A stretch of DNA of 64,000 bases, taken from assembly GCF_001477625.1 (NCBI RefSeq), contig NZ_CP013692.1, forward strand, positions 4,154,001 to 4,218,000. The letters run 5' to 3'. Below are positions 46,151 to 55,595 of this stretch, piece by piece (position 1 is the stretch's first letter; each line of letters starts with the position of its first letter). The DNA is from Paucibacter sp. KCTC 42545 (lineage in GTDB: Bacteria > Pseudomonadota > Gammaproteobacteria > Burkholderiales > Burkholderiaceae_C). The translations under genes and the position numbers were made by a program. Under the pieces are notes generated by a model. That model was not told where the DNA came from and did no database searches. It was given only the letters and a program-made list of their open reading frames with translations.

Positions 46151-47464
46151 ATGACTCAACGCGTTCTGACCGGCATCACCACCACCGGCACCTTGCACCT
46201 CGGCAACTTCGTCGGCGCGATCCGCCCCGCCATTGCCGCTAGTCAGGAAATCGGCGTGGAGAGCTTTTTCTTCATGGCGGATTACCATGCCCTGATCAAA
46301 TGCGATGAGCCCGAGCGGATTGCGCGTTCGCGCCTGGAAATCGCCGCCACCTGGCTGGCCGCCGGCCTGGATACCTCGCGGGTCACCTTCTACCGCCAGA
46401 GCGACATCCCCGAAATCCCCGAGCTGACTTGGCTGCTGACCTGCGTCACCTCCAAAGGTCAGATGAACCGGGCCCATGCCTACAAAGCCGCCACCGATGC
46501 CAATAGCGCCGCTGGCGAAGATGTGGACGCCGGCATCACCATGGGCCTCTACAGCTACCCCATCCTGATGGCGGCCGACATCCTGATCTTCAACGCCCAC
46601 CGCGTGCCGGTCGGCAAGGACCAGGTCCAGCACATCGAGATGGCGCGCGATGTGGCCCAGCGCTTCAACCACCAGTTCGGCGGCGGCCAGGACTTCTTCG
46701 TGCTGCCCGAGGCGAATGTGGAAGACGACGTGGCCCTGCTGCCCGGCCTGGACGGCCGCAAGATGAGCAAGAGCTACGACAACAGCATTCCGCTGTTCGA
46801 AGGCGGCGCCAAGGCGTTGAAGGAAGCGATTGCGCGCATCGTCACCGACTCCAAGCTGCCCGGTGAGCCCAAGGATCCCGAAGGCCAGGCCCTGGTCACC
46901 ATTTACGACGCCTTCGCCACGCCGCAACAGCGCGCCGACTTCCGCGCCGCCTTGCGCGCCGGCCTGGCCTGGGGTGAGGCCAAACACCAACTGTTCGAAT
47001 TGATCGAGGCGCAGATTGGCCCGATGCGTGCCCGCTACGCCGAGCTGATGGCCCACCCGGAGCGCCTCGAAGCCATTCTGCAAGAAGGTGCGGCCAAGGC
47101 GCGCCGCCTGGCCGGCCCCTTGCTGGCCCGCGCCCGAGAGGCCGTGGGCCTGCGCAGCTTTGTGGCCAGCGCTGCCGCCCCGCAAGCGGGCCACGCCAAG
47201 GCGGCCAAGCCGGCGCTGCCCGTCTTCAAGCAATACCGCGAGGCCGACGGCCAGTTCTACTTCAAGCTCAACGCCGCCGACGGCACGCTGCTGCTGCAAA
47301 GCCAGGGCTTTGCCGAAGGCCGTGCCGCCGGGCAATGGGTGGCCCGCCTCAAGCGCGAAGGCGCCGCGGCCCTGGCCGAGTTGCCCCAACAAGCGGACTT
47401 GGCCGCCGACCCGGCCGTGCTGAACGCTGCCTTGAGCGCGCTGCAACAGGCCGAAGCCGGCTGA
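46151..47464 (+). CDS. trpS: Tryptophanyl-tRNA synthetase with YegP-like C-terminal tail
   Basis: A 437-residue class I synthetase charging tRNA-Trp. The HIGH-equivalent is GTLHLGN near the N-terminus and KMSKSYDN lies near residue 200. After the catalytic and anticodon-binding parts (about 340 residues, the E. coli length) comes a linker and an extra domain, QFYFKLNAADGTLLLQSQGF, that resembles the DUF1508/YegP fold. The gene is alone. The upstream 278 bases to the divergent GGDEF-EAL gene show no leader-peptide attenuator that I can recognise. Confidence 0.95.
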   Translation: MTQRVLTGITTTGTLHLGNFVGAIRPAIAASQEIGVESFFFMADYHALIKCDEPERIARSRLEIAATWLAAGLDTSRVTFYRQSDIPEIPELTWLLTCVTSKGQMNRAHAYKAATDANSAAGEDVDAGITMGLYSYPILMAADILIFNAHRVPVGKDQVQHIEMARDVAQRFNHQFGGGQDFFVLPEANVEDDVALLPGLDGRKMSKSYDNSIPLFEGGAKALKEAIARIVTDSKLPGEPKDPEGQALVTIYDAFATPQQRADFRAALRAGLAWGEAKHQLFELIEAQIGPMRARYAELMAHPERLEAILQEGAAKARRLAGPLLARAREAVGLRSFVASAAAPQAGHAKAAKPALPVFKQYREADGQFYFKLNAADGTLLLQSQGFAEGRAAGQWVARLKREGAAALAELPQQADLAADPAVLNAALSALQQAEAG

Positions 47465-47711
47465 GCGGCCCGGGCCCGGATCGGCCCGGCGTACCACCGC
47501 CCCTGCCCAGCAAACAGGCCAGGGGCGGTTCCCAACACCTTGAGATCGCCTTTGCTGCGCGCCAGCGCAGGCGGAGCCCTTGGCGAGTGGGCGCAGACAG
47601 CACGATTGTTCGAGCCGCGGCTCTAATCGACGCCTTCTCCCGGATAACCCGCTGATCCCAAACGCACGAACGCGCTAGATTGCGTGACATAAAAGACAGG
47701 AGACAAATTCG
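47465..47711. other. Intergenic region with hairpin after trpS
   Basis: A 10-bp inverted repeat (ACCGCCCCTG at 47496 and CAGGGGCGGT at 47520) with a 14-base loop follows trpS. There is no T-run, so it is at best a weak or Rho-assisted end. The remainder leads to the AGGAGA ribosome binding site of the acyl-CoA ligase gene. Nothing else is recognised. Confidence 0.4.
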
Positions 47712-49406
47712 ATGCCTACCCTTGCCGCCGATAGCTTGGCCTTGCAACGCTTCTATCACTGGGAAAAGAGCAGCCCGAACCGCCTGGCCCTGACCCAGCC
47801 CATGGGTGGCGGTCAGCTGAAGGAATTCACCTGGGCCGAAGTGGGCGAACAAACGCGCCGCATGGCCGCGCATTTGAAAGCCCTCGGGCAAGCGCAGGGC
47901 TGGGAGCCAGGCGCCAAGGTGGCCATCCTGTCCAAGAACTGCGCCTGGTGGTTGCTGAGCGATCTGGCCATCTGGATGGCGGGTTATGTCTCGGTGCCGC
48001 TCTACCCGACGCTGGCACCGGAAACGATCCGCCAAATCCTCACCCACAGCGAGGCGCGCGCCTGCTTCATCGGCAAGCTGGACGGCTGGGGCGGCATGAA
48101 GTCCGGCGTGCCCGAAGGGCTGCAATGCTTCAGCTACCCGCTGTCACCGGCTGACGCACAGAAGGACTACGAGGGCTGGGACGCCATCTGCGCCCGCAAC
48201 GAGCCGCTGCAAGGCCAGCCCCTGCGCCAGGCCGATGAGCTGGCTACCTTGATCTATACCTCGGGCACCACCGGTGCGCCCAAGGGCGTGATGCACAGCT
48301 TCGGCGCCTTCGCCTGGGCCATGAGCGCAGCGCTGGAACGCATTCCGATGAGCGCGCAAGACCGCATGCTGAGCTATCTGCCGCTGGCCCATGTGGTGGA
48401 GCGGGTGCTGGTGGAGCATGGCTGGCTGCACACCGGCTTCTCGGTGTTTTTCGCCGAAAGCCTGGAGAGCTTTGCCGCTGACTTGCAGCGCGCCCGGCCC
48501 ACCATCTTCTTCTCGGTGCCGCGCCTGTGGGTCAAGTTCCAGCAGGGCGTGCAGGCCAAGATGCCGGAGAAAAAGCTGGCGCTCTTGCTCTCGCTCCCCA
48601 TCATCGGTGGCCTGGTGCGCAAGAAGATCATGAAGGCCTTGGGCCTGGATCAGTGCCGCATCGCCGCTGGTGGCGCCGCACCCATGCCGGTGGCGCTGCT
48701 GAACTGGTACCGCCGCCTGGGCCTGCCCATCAACGAGGGCTATGGCATGACCGAGAACCTGGCGGTCTCGCACATCACCATCCCCGGCCGCGACCAGACC
48801 GGCAGCGTGGGCCCCGCCTACAAGGGTGTGGAGTGCCGCATCGACCCCGCCAATGGCGAGTTGCAGATGCGCAGCCCCGCCGTGATGCTGGGCTATTACA
48901 AAGAGCCCAAGCTCAGCGCCGAGGTCATGACCGCGGACGGCTGGTTCCGCACCGGTGACAAGGCCAAGATTGACGAGCATGGCTGCGCGCACATCACCGG
49001 CCGGGTCAAAGACTTGTTCAAGACCAGCAAGGGCAAGTATGTGGCGCCCGCGCCGATCGAAGACAGCCTGGGCGCCTACCCCGGCGTGGAGGCCTGCGTG
49101 GTGACCGGCGCCAATTTGGGCCAGCCGGTCGGCATCGTGATGCTCTCTCCCACCGTGGCCAGCGCCAGCGCGGCCGAACGCAGCGCCATCAGCGAAGGCC
49201 TGAGCGCCCACCTGGCCGCCGTCAATGCCAAGCTCGACCCGCATGAGCAACTCGACTGCGTGACCGTGATCACCACGCCCTGGACGGTGGACAACGGCTT
49301 CATCACCCCGACCTTCAAGGTCAAGCGCAACCATATCGAAGAGGTCTACGGGCCCAAGCTCGAAGGCTGGGCGGCGCAACGCAAGCCGGTGGTCTTCGGC
49401 GACTGA
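47712..49406 (+). CDS. Long-chain fatty acid-CoA ligase-like AMP-binding enzyme
   Basis: A 564-residue member of the adenylate-forming family. The ATP-binding motif YTSGTTGAPKGVMHS is near residue 181, followed by YLPLAHVVER (typical of long-chain acyl-CoA synthetases), NEGYGMTENLAVS and the hinge region GWFRTGDKAKIDEHG with GRVKDLFKTSKGKYVAP. It should activate a fatty acid to acyl-AMP and then acyl-CoA. A good AGGAGA ribosome binding site precedes ATG 47712. The patatin-type phospholipase gene follows within about 70 bases, so released fatty acids could be reactivated by this enzyme (inference). Confidence 0.92.
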   Translation: MPTLAADSLALQRFYHWEKSSPNRLALTQPMGGGQLKEFTWAEVGEQTRRMAAHLKALGQAQGWEPGAKVAILSKNCAWWLLSDLAIWMAGYVSVPLYPTLAPETIRQILTHSEARACFIGKLDGWGGMKSGVPEGLQCFSYPLSPADAQKDYEGWDAICARNEPLQGQPLRQADELATLIYTSGTTGAPKGVMHSFGAFAWAMSAALERIPMSAQDRMLSYLPLAHVVERVLVEHGWLHTGFSVFFAESLESFAADLQRARPTIFFSVPRLWVKFQQGVQAKMPEKKLALLLSLPIIGGLVRKKIMKALGLDQCRIAAGGAAPMPVALLNWYRRLGLPINEGYGMTENLAVSHITIPGRDQTGSVGPAYKGVECRIDPANGELQMRSPAVMLGYYKEPKLSAEVMTADGWFRTGDKAKIDEHGCAHITGRVKDLFKTSKGKYVAPAPIEDSLGAYPGVEACVVTGANLGQPVGIVMLSPTVASASAAERSAISEGLSAHLAAVNAKLDPHEQLDCVTVITTPWTVDNGFITPTFKVKRNHIEEVYGPKLEGWAAQRKPVVFGD

Positions 49407-49478
49407 GCCGCGCGCTGAAGGGCTTGCTGCCGGCGCCGGGCCACAATGGCCCGGTCGTCGTCAGCCCGAGCCCGCCTC

Positions 49479-50609
49479 ATGAACCCTGTTCAAACCCGGT
49501 CAGCCCCAGCGATCCAAGCGCCCGTCAATCTGGCCCTGCAGGGCGGCGGTTCACACGGCGCCTTCACCTGGGGCGTGCTGGACGCCTTGCTGGAAGACGG
49601 CCGCATCAGCTTCGAAGGCATCAGCGGCACCAGCGCCGGCGCCATGAATGCGGTGGCCATGGCCCATGGTTTTGCCCAGGCGCAAGCCAAGGCAAGACCT
49701 GACCCCCGCGAGGCCGCGCGTGAAGCGCTGAAAAGCTTCTGGGATGGCATCGTGCGCATGGGCGCGTTTGGCAATGCCCTGACGGCCGCGGAGCGCGCGC
49801 CGTTTTCCCTGCTCTTCGGCCCCTGCGGCAGCGAGTACTCACCCGCCGCCAGCTGGATGAATGCGATGAGCACCATCTGGTCCAGCACCCTCTCGCCCTA
49901 CCAGAGCAATCCGCTGGACATCAACCCGCTGCGCCACTTCGTGGCCGAGCAGATCGACTTCGACGCCCTGGCGCACGCCAGCAAGGCCGGCACCGCGCCC
50001 AAGGTCTTCGTGGTGGCCACCGAGGTGCGCAGCGGCAAGGCCGAGGTGTTCTCGGGCAAGCGCCTGACGCTGGACGCGGTGATGGCCTCGGCCTGCCTGC
50101 CCACCTTGTTTCGAGCGGTTGAAATTGAAGGCCTGCATTACTGGGACGGCGGCTACTGCGGCAACCCCGCCATTCACCCGCTGATCTACCAATGCCAGGG
50201 GCGCGACATCGTGCTGGTGCAGATCAACCCGATCCAGCGTGACGAACTGCCCACCCACAGCGCGCAAATCATGGACCGGATCAACGAAGTCACCTTCAAC
50301 GCCGGCCTGGTGGCCGAGATGCGCGCCATCGATTTCGTCAAACGCCTGCTGGCCGAAGGCAAGCTGGACCCGGCGCATTACAAAGACGTGCTGATGCACC
50401 GCATCGACGGCGGCGCCGAATTGGATGCCTTTGGCGCCAGCAGCAAAACCTCCACCGACGCCACCCTGATCCAAGACCTGCACAACTTGGGCCGCAGCCA
50501 CGCCCAGGCCTGGCTGGCCCAGCACAGCGAGGACTTGGGCCAGCGCAGCAGCATCAATATCAAGCGCGACTATCTGGACGATTTGCGCATGCCGGTGCAT
50601 GGCGACTGA
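49479..50609 (+). CDS. Patatin-like phospholipase
   Basis: A 376-residue patatin-family serine lipase with the oxyanion loop LQGGGSHGAF, nucleophile Ser52 in GTSAG and the second catalytic residue Asp near 223 in WDGGYCGNP. The dyad is therefore complete. It has no signal peptide, and relatives act on phospholipids or on stored polyesters. ATG 49479 gives the usual short N-terminus; the frame is open 11 codons upstream. It follows the acyl-CoA ligase gene on the same strand. Confidence 0.92.
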   Translation: MNPVQTRSAPAIQAPVNLALQGGGSHGAFTWGVLDALLEDGRISFEGISGTSAGAMNAVAMAHGFAQAQAKARPDPREAAREALKSFWDGIVRMGAFGNALTAAERAPFSLLFGPCGSEYSPAASWMNAMSTIWSSTLSPYQSNPLDINPLRHFVAEQIDFDALAHASKAGTAPKVFVVATEVRSGKAEVFSGKRLTLDAVMASACLPTLFRAVEIEGLHYWDGGYCGNPAIHPLIYQCQGRDIVLVQINPIQRDELPTHSAQIMDRINEVTFNAGLVAEMRAIDFVKRLLAEGKLDPAHYKDVLMHRIDGGAELDAFGASSKTSTDATLIQDLHNLGRSHAQAWLAQHSEDLGQRSSINIKRDYLDDLRMPVHGD

Positions 50610-50765
50610 GGCCCGAAGTCAGGGACATCAGGGACAAGTCACGAATTCGTCACCCATGCCCGGGCCTGCCCACGCAGAATGATTTGGCCAGCACGGCGTG
50701 CTGTACTGCACCGCACTACGCCCGCCGAAGACCTGGATCACATCAACAGCCTGGGAGAACACGCC

Positions 50766-51188
50766 ATGTCAGACCTGTGGAACAAAGTCAAAGAAGCCGC
50801 TCACGACGCCGGTGAGGCACTTGCGGAAGCCAGCAAGCAAGTGGCCGAGAAGGCCGAAGTGCTGGGCGACAAGGCCTCGGCCGCCGCCAGCAGCGCCTGG
50901 GACGCCACCAAGGAAGCCACCCACGAGGCGGTGGCCAGCGCCAGCGAGTTGGCGCACAAGGCCGGCGAGAAGGCCGCTGAAGTGGCGGCCGAAGTGGCCG
51001 CCAAAACAGCGGAAGCTGCCGGCCATGCGGCGGACAAGACTTCGGAATTGGCCAAGCAAGCGGCCGATAAGGCCACTGAACTGGCCAAACAGGCCGCAGA
51101 CAAAAGCGCCGAGTTGAGCGCCCAGGCCGTGGCTGCGATCAAGTCAGGCTCTGATGCCGCAGCCCCCGGCAAAAAAGATCAGGCCTGA
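50766..51188 (+). CDS. Small Ala/Lys-rich helical protein with 11-residue repeats
   Basis: A 140-residue protein predicted to be almost entirely amphipathic helix (Ala, Lys, Glu), with no signal peptide and no cysteine. Residues 88-120 are three consecutive 11-mers (AADKTSELAKQ, AADKATELAKQ, AADKSAELSAQ). This pattern is seen in LEA-type desiccation proteins, apolipoprotein-like surface binders and some phasin-like proteins. I cannot assign one of these. ATG 50766 sits in an AGAAC context. The gene is followed at once by a strong terminator, so it is the end of a unit or a single-gene unit with high expression. Confidence 0.78.
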   Translation: MSDLWNKVKEAAHDAGEALAEASKQVAEKAEVLGDKASAAASSAWDATKEATHEAVASASELAHKAGEKAAEVAAEVAAKTAEAAGHAADKTSELAKQAADKATELAKQAADKSAELSAQAVAAIKSGSDAAAPGKKDQA

Positions 51189-51210
51189 ACCGCGCTCACG
51201 CAGACAAGAA

Positions 51211-51244
51211 AAAGCCGCCCGGCGCAAACCGGGCGGCTTTTTTT
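51211..51244 (+). terminator. Strong Rho-independent terminator
   Basis: A 12-bp perfect stem (AAAGCCGCCCGG / CCGGGCGGCTTT) with a six-base loop is followed by a run of seven T on the plus strand. It ends the helical-repeat gene and may also serve the convergent metalloprotease gene, which stops at 51263. Confidence 0.92.
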
Positions 51245-51262
51245 CAGGGAGATCGCCGGATC

Positions 51263-53851
51263 TCAGTGTGGCCAGCAGCTCTCATCGTGGCCATGCGAGT
51301 CGCCCAAGGCGCGCGCGCCGGGCATGGCCGCGGCGGCCGCGCTCGGGGCTGGCAGGCCGCGTGGGTCGAGCGCACGGTTGGTCAGGTCCAGCAGCTCATC
51401 GGCTTGAGCCTTCACCGTTCTGTCGCCCGCGCCTGCCCTGTTGGCGAACAGGGTCTTGAGCGTCTTCAGCTCGGCGCGGATGGAGGCCTTGGCGTCATCG
51501 GTGCCGGCGCTGCTGGCCGCCACCAGGCGCTCACCCAACTGCTCGACGTAGGCGCGCTGCAGATTGCGGCGTGCTGCCGTGATCTTGCTGCCGCCGAGCT
51601 GCAGCTCGCCGAAGATGCCGGCGCGCAAGTCCGCTAACAACTCATCTACACGGTAGGCCTGGCCATCAACGGCGGCCGTTTCCTGCGCCTGCAAGCGTGC
51701 CAAGCGGCTGCGGTCAAGCAGGCTGCGCAGGGCATTGCGCTGCTGGTTCAGCAGCAGATTGCCCGGCTCTTGCGGACGCACCCGCTCGACGATGGCCGGC
51801 TCAAACAACCAGCTCGGCGTTTTGAACAATTGCTCGTTCAAGAAGGCCACGGCCTGCGCCTGCTTGGCTTTGCTGGCCGGGGCGTAGACCGCGCCGGCTT
51901 GCCCGCCATGCTTGTTGTGGAAGTTGTAGCCGCCGACGATGGCCGCCACATGACCCAGCTCACGCCCCCACTGCGACCAAGTGGCGCGGTAGAGGTCCTC
52001 CAGCGTCTTGTCGTCTTGGCCAGCCTTGAGCGTCATGCCCGGCAGCATCTTGACGATGCGTTGCAGGTTCTTGATGCCCAAAGTGGTGGCGTAGACCGCG
52101 TCCGCATCGCCCACGGCCTCGGTGGTGTCGCCATATTCACCCTCACCCTTGGGGGAGGTGAAGCGCAGCCAGGGCTTGCTGTCCTGGGCGCGAATCCAGC
52201 TGTCCAGCACCGGCTTTTCGGCGGCGGCTGTCTTGGCTTCGGGGATGGGGGTGTAGCCCCACTGCGTGGCGAAGATGTCGTAGGGGCCGATCTTGGGGAT
52301 CAGCAGGGCCGGGTCGATCTTGTCTTCCGGCTGCACCAGATAGTTGATGCGGCTGTAGTCCATCAAGGTGGGCACATGGCCCATTTCCTTGAGCCACTTG
52401 GCATCGCGCAGCTTGTCCACCGGGTAGAGCGAGCTGGCCTTCATATTGTGCGGGAAGCCGAGCGAGTGGCCGACCTCATGCGTCACCACATAGCCGACCA
52501 GATCGCCCATCAAATCGTCCGGCAGGGGCAGCGATTGCGCGCGCTTGTCCACCGCGCCCGCCTGCGTCACGTACCAGTCGCGCTGCAGCTGCATGATGTT
52601 GTGATACATCACGATATTGGCGTTCAGGATCTCGCCGCTGCGTGGATCGCTGAGGTGCGGACCGTAGGCATTGGGGATCGGCGAGGGCACCCAGCGAATG
52701 ATGCTGTAGCGCACATCGGCGGGGTCAAACTCGGGGTCTTCTTCCTTGCTCGGGAAGGGACGCGCCTGCACCGCGTTCTTGAAGCCGGCCGCCTCGAAGG
52801 CCACATTCCAGGCCTCGATGCCGCGCTTCACAAAGGGCACCAAATTGGTCGGCGTGCTCTTGTCGATGTACCAGACGATGGGCTTGACGGGCTCGCTTAG
52901 CGCCGCCGTCGGGTCCTTCTTCTCCAGGCGCCAGCGGGTGATCAAGCGCTCGCGCTTGCTTTCATGCGCGTCGCTGCCGTAGTCCACCTTGGCAATGCTG
53001 AAAAAGCCCACCCGGTCGTCCATCACCCGCGCCTGCATGGGCGTGTCGGGCAGTTGCACGATGTTGTAGGCCACGCTGACGCTGGCGCTCTTGGGCGGCA
53101 CCGGCGGCAACACAAAGCCCGGCGGCAAGCCGGGTGGCAGCACCGGCGGCGTATTGATCAAGCCATAGGTTTGCACCGCATCCACACGCAAGCTGGTGGG
53201 GAAGGCACGGCTGTTTTCAACATAGCTGCGCGAGGCGTCAAGGCCCGAGCCTTTGAGGATGCCGCGTGCCGAGAAATCGCCCACCTCGGAGCTGAACAGA
53301 CGCGAGACCTCGATCACCGGCGCACCGTTCTTGCCAAAAGCTTCGATGGGGAAGCTCATCAAGACCGTGTCGCGCTGCGCCGCTTCCACCGCGCTGGCGA
53401 TGGGCCGGGCCGGGTCGGCCACTGCCGCATGCGAAACGGTCTGGAAGTAAAGCTTGTTGCCTTGCTGAACAAAGCGCACCACATCCTCATTCAGCGCCTT
53501 GCCCACATGGTCCACCCCGGTAGGCACGGCAGTGGCCGTGGCCACCATCAGCAAGGGCTTGTCCAGCAAGGCCTTGGGGATTTCGAAGTACAGCTTGCCC
53601 TTGACGTTATGCACATTGAACAGGCCGGCCTGCGATTTCGCATCCGCGGTGATGACCTTGTCGAAGGGCTTGGGCTCCTGATCCGGCGCTGCGGCCGGGG
53701 GGCGCGCACCGGGGGCAGCCGCGCTGGCGGCAGCACCTGCGGGCACAGGCGCTTCTTGGGCCTGGCTGCTCAGCGCAGCCAACATCAGCCCAGCCAAGGC
53801 AATGGCGCTCAGGGCCGGCGCTTGGCGCTTGGGGTGTGTCTTCAAAGTCAT
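51263..53851 (-). CDS. Secreted zinc-dependent metalloprotease (DUF4953/DUF5117 type)
   Basis: An 862-residue exported protein. The signal peptide (SAIALAGLMLAALSSQAQE) is followed by a large N-terminal beta-rich domain and a metzincin-like catalytic motif HEVGHSLGFPHN near residue 457, which supplies three zinc ligands and the catalytic Glu. The long C-terminal helical part matches the DUF4953 type proteases of Bacteroidota and Proteobacteria. ATG 53851 with AGGA upstream is chosen; the frame is open 17 codons further. It is a stand-alone gene ending at a shared terminator. The substrate is unknown. Confidence 0.9.
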   Translation of the reverse strand: MTLKTHPKRQAPALSAIALAGLMLAALSSQAQEAPVPAGAAASAAAPGARPPAAAPDQEPKPFDKVITADAKSQAGLFNVHNVKGKLYFEIPKALLDKPLLMVATATAVPTGVDHVGKALNEDVVRFVQQGNKLYFQTVSHAAVADPARPIASAVEAAQRDTVLMSFPIEAFGKNGAPVIEVSRLFSSEVGDFSARGILKGSGLDASRSYVENSRAFPTSLRVDAVQTYGLINTPPVLPPGLPPGFVLPPVPPKSASVSVAYNIVQLPDTPMQARVMDDRVGFFSIAKVDYGSDAHESKRERLITRWRLEKKDPTAALSEPVKPIVWYIDKSTPTNLVPFVKRGIEAWNVAFEAAGFKNAVQARPFPSKEEDPEFDPADVRYSIIRWVPSPIPNAYGPHLSDPRSGEILNANIVMYHNIMQLQRDWYVTQAGAVDKRAQSLPLPDDLMGDLVGYVVTHEVGHSLGFPHNMKASSLYPVDKLRDAKWLKEMGHVPTLMDYSRINYLVQPEDKIDPALLIPKIGPYDIFATQWGYTPIPEAKTAAAEKPVLDSWIRAQDSKPWLRFTSPKGEGEYGDTTEAVGDADAVYATTLGIKNLQRIVKMLPGMTLKAGQDDKTLEDLYRATWSQWGRELGHVAAIVGGYNFHNKHGGQAGAVYAPASKAKQAQAVAFLNEQLFKTPSWLFEPAIVERVRPQEPGNLLLNQQRNALRSLLDRSRLARLQAQETAAVDGQAYRVDELLADLRAGIFGELQLGGSKITAARRNLQRAYVEQLGERLVAASSAGTDDAKASIRAELKTLKTLFANRAGAGDRTVKAQADELLDLTNRALDPRGLPAPSAAAAAMPGARALGDSHGHDESCWPH

Positions 53852-53951
53852 GGATGTCCTCAGTTTCTCCGGTGCCCGAATTCTGAACCCGGCGCGCAGC
53901 AATCACGAAAGTCATCTCCCTAGGGTTGACCCGGGGCCGAGCCGCCTAGGG

Positions 53952-54120
53952 CTAGGGATGCTCTGCATCAATCAAGGCGAGGCCTTGTCGTGCGGATTGG
54001 GATGGGCTGCAAGGCGCCCTTTGAAGCCAATAACCTAGCTATTTGCGAAAAGTGCAACGCAGCAGAACGCCCAAGTCCGCGCTAGCAAGGACCGACCTGA
54101 TTGGTGCAGAGCGTCCCTAG
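53952..54120. repeat. Inverted-repeat element (MITE-like or long hairpin)
   Basis: A 22-base arm at 53952-53973 (CTAGGGATGCTCTGCATCAA...) is matched at 20 of 22 positions by the reverse complement of 54099-54120. Weaker similarity continues inward for roughly 40 more bases on each side. The interior has no gene. The right arm contains the stop codon of the GST gene. Whether it is a mobile element or a regulatory hairpin is not decided. Confidence 0.6.
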
Positions 54121-54785
54121 GGGCGAAGGTCCGGTGCCGGCGTTGTCGGCACGCCTTGTGCCTGCGCGGCCTCGTGCTGGATGCGCAAAGCCCGCTGGAA
54201 GGCGGGCCGTGCCTGCAGCCTTTTCCAGTAGGCCGCCACGGCCGGGCCGAATTGATCCGCCAGGCCCAGATGCTGAGCCAGCAGCAGGGCATAGCCCACC
54301 GCCACATCGGCGGCGGTGAAGCGGCCGGCGCATAAGAAGTCCTGCCCCTGCAGGCCGGCCTCTACGGCGCGCAAACGGGCCAGGAACCAGCGCTGATAGT
54401 CCGCCGCCACCTGGGGCTGGCGGCGCTCGGGCGCTTCGAAATAGCGGTAGCGCAGCAGCAGGGTTTGCGGGAAGGTCAGCGTGGCGTCGCTCATATGCAG
54501 CCAGTTGAGGTAACTGGCAAACGCAGCGTCATCCACCGCCACGTCCAAGCCGCCAGGGCTGTGGCGGGCGGCCAAGTATTGGCAAATGGCGGCTGACTCA
54601 CTCAGCCGTGCGGCGCCGTCCACCAGCAGCGGCACGGTGCCCAGCGGGTTGTGCTGCAAGAACTCACGTGCCAAGGCGCGCGGCGGGAAGGGCAGCATCT
54701 GCAGTTGGTAAGGCAGGCCCAGTTCCTCCAGCAGCCACAAGGGACGCAGGGAGCGAGCACTGACGCAGTGGTAGAGCGTGATCAT
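54117..54785 (-). CDS. Glutathione S-transferase
   Basis: A 222-residue GST. The thioredoxin-like N-terminal domain (ITLYHCVSARSLRPLWLLEE, then NPLGTVPLLVDG, then LSESAAICQYLA) provides the glutathione site, followed by the all-helical C-terminal domain with FTAADVAVGYALLL. ATG 54785 begins at the first strand; an ATG seven codons upstream is possible. The TAG stop lies inside the right arm of the inverted-repeat element. Its role is conjugation or redox chemistry with glutathione; the glutathione synthesis gene gshA is nearby but on its own. Confidence 0.92.
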   Translation of the reverse strand: MITLYHCVSARSLRPLWLLEELGLPYQLQMLPFPPRALAREFLQHNPLGTVPLLVDGAARLSESAAICQYLAARHSPGGLDVAVDDAAFASYLNWLHMSDATLTFPQTLLLRYRYFEAPERRQPQVAADYQRWFLARLRAVEAGLQGQDFLCAGRFTAADVAVGYALLLAQHLGLADQFGPAVAAYWKRLQARPAFQRALRIQHEAAQAQGVPTTPAPDLRP

Positions 54786-54947
54786 GGCGCGGTGGCTTGG
54801 CGGCAAGAGAGTTACGGGGATCGACCTGCGGCCACGCCAGGGCGCGACGGGTCTTGGCTGAGTTGGGCCCCGAGTATTGCTCAGGCCGCACCCGCTTGGG
54901 CGCAGCCGGCGCGCCTATGATCAAGGTCAATCTGGAGATTGCCGCCC

Positions 54948-55595
54948 GTGTTTGGTACCCAAGACCTGAGTCTGTTCATCATTTCCGGCCTGTTGCTCAA
55001 TATCGCGCCGGGGCCTGATTCGCTGCTGATCATGACGCGCAGCGCCACCCAGGGCTGGCGCGCCGGTTCGGCCGCGGCTTTTGGCATCGGCGCCGGCACT
55101 TGTGTGCATGTGCTGGCGGCGGCGCTGGGCTTGTCGGCCTTGCTGGCGGCGTCGAGCTGGGCTTTTACGGCGGTCAAGGCGGCGGGTGCCGCCTATCTGC
55201 TCTACCTGGGCCTGAGCATGCTGCTGAGCCGAAGCAAGGTACCAGCACACGAGCAACAAGCACCGGCGGAAACCACAGCGAGCGTGCCGAACTACCGCAA
55301 GATCTTTGCTCAGGGCTTTTTGACCAATGTGCTGAACCCCAAGGTGGCCTTGTTCTTCCTGGCCTTTGTGCCGCAGTTCATCGCCCCGCAGGCCGAGAAC
55401 AAGGCGCTGGCCTTCATCGTGCTGGGTGCCATCTTCAATTTCAACAGCATGTTGTGGTGCAACGGCCTGGCCTTGTTCACCGACCTGGCCAGCCGCCGCG
55501 TGCGGGTGAGCCAGACGCTCGGCCTGTGGCTGAACCGGGCCATCGGCGCCTTGTTCTTGTCTTTCGGCCTCAAATTGGCCTTGGCGGAGCATTGA
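54948..55595 (+). CDS. LysE family amino-acid exporter
   Basis: A 215-residue inner-membrane exporter with the LysE/RhtB signature (LNIAPGPDSLLIMTRSATQG), five to six helices, and the second conserved segment GFLTNVLNPKVALFFLAFVP. It exports amino acids or related compounds. GTG 54948, with GGAG ten bases upstream, is chosen over a TTG at 54939 that lies too close to that site. The TGA stop overlaps the ATG of the DUF2939 gene (TGATG). Confidence 0.9.
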   Translation: MFGTQDLSLFIISGLLLNIAPGPDSLLIMTRSATQGWRAGSAAAFGIGAGTCVHVLAAALGLSALLAASSWAFTAVKAAGAAYLLYLGLSMLLSRSKVPAHEQQAPAETTASVPNYRKIFAQGFLTNVLNPKVALFFLAFVPQFIAPQAENKALAFIVLGAIFNFNSMLWCNGLALFTDLASRRVRVSQTLGLWLNRAIGALFLSFGLKLALAEH

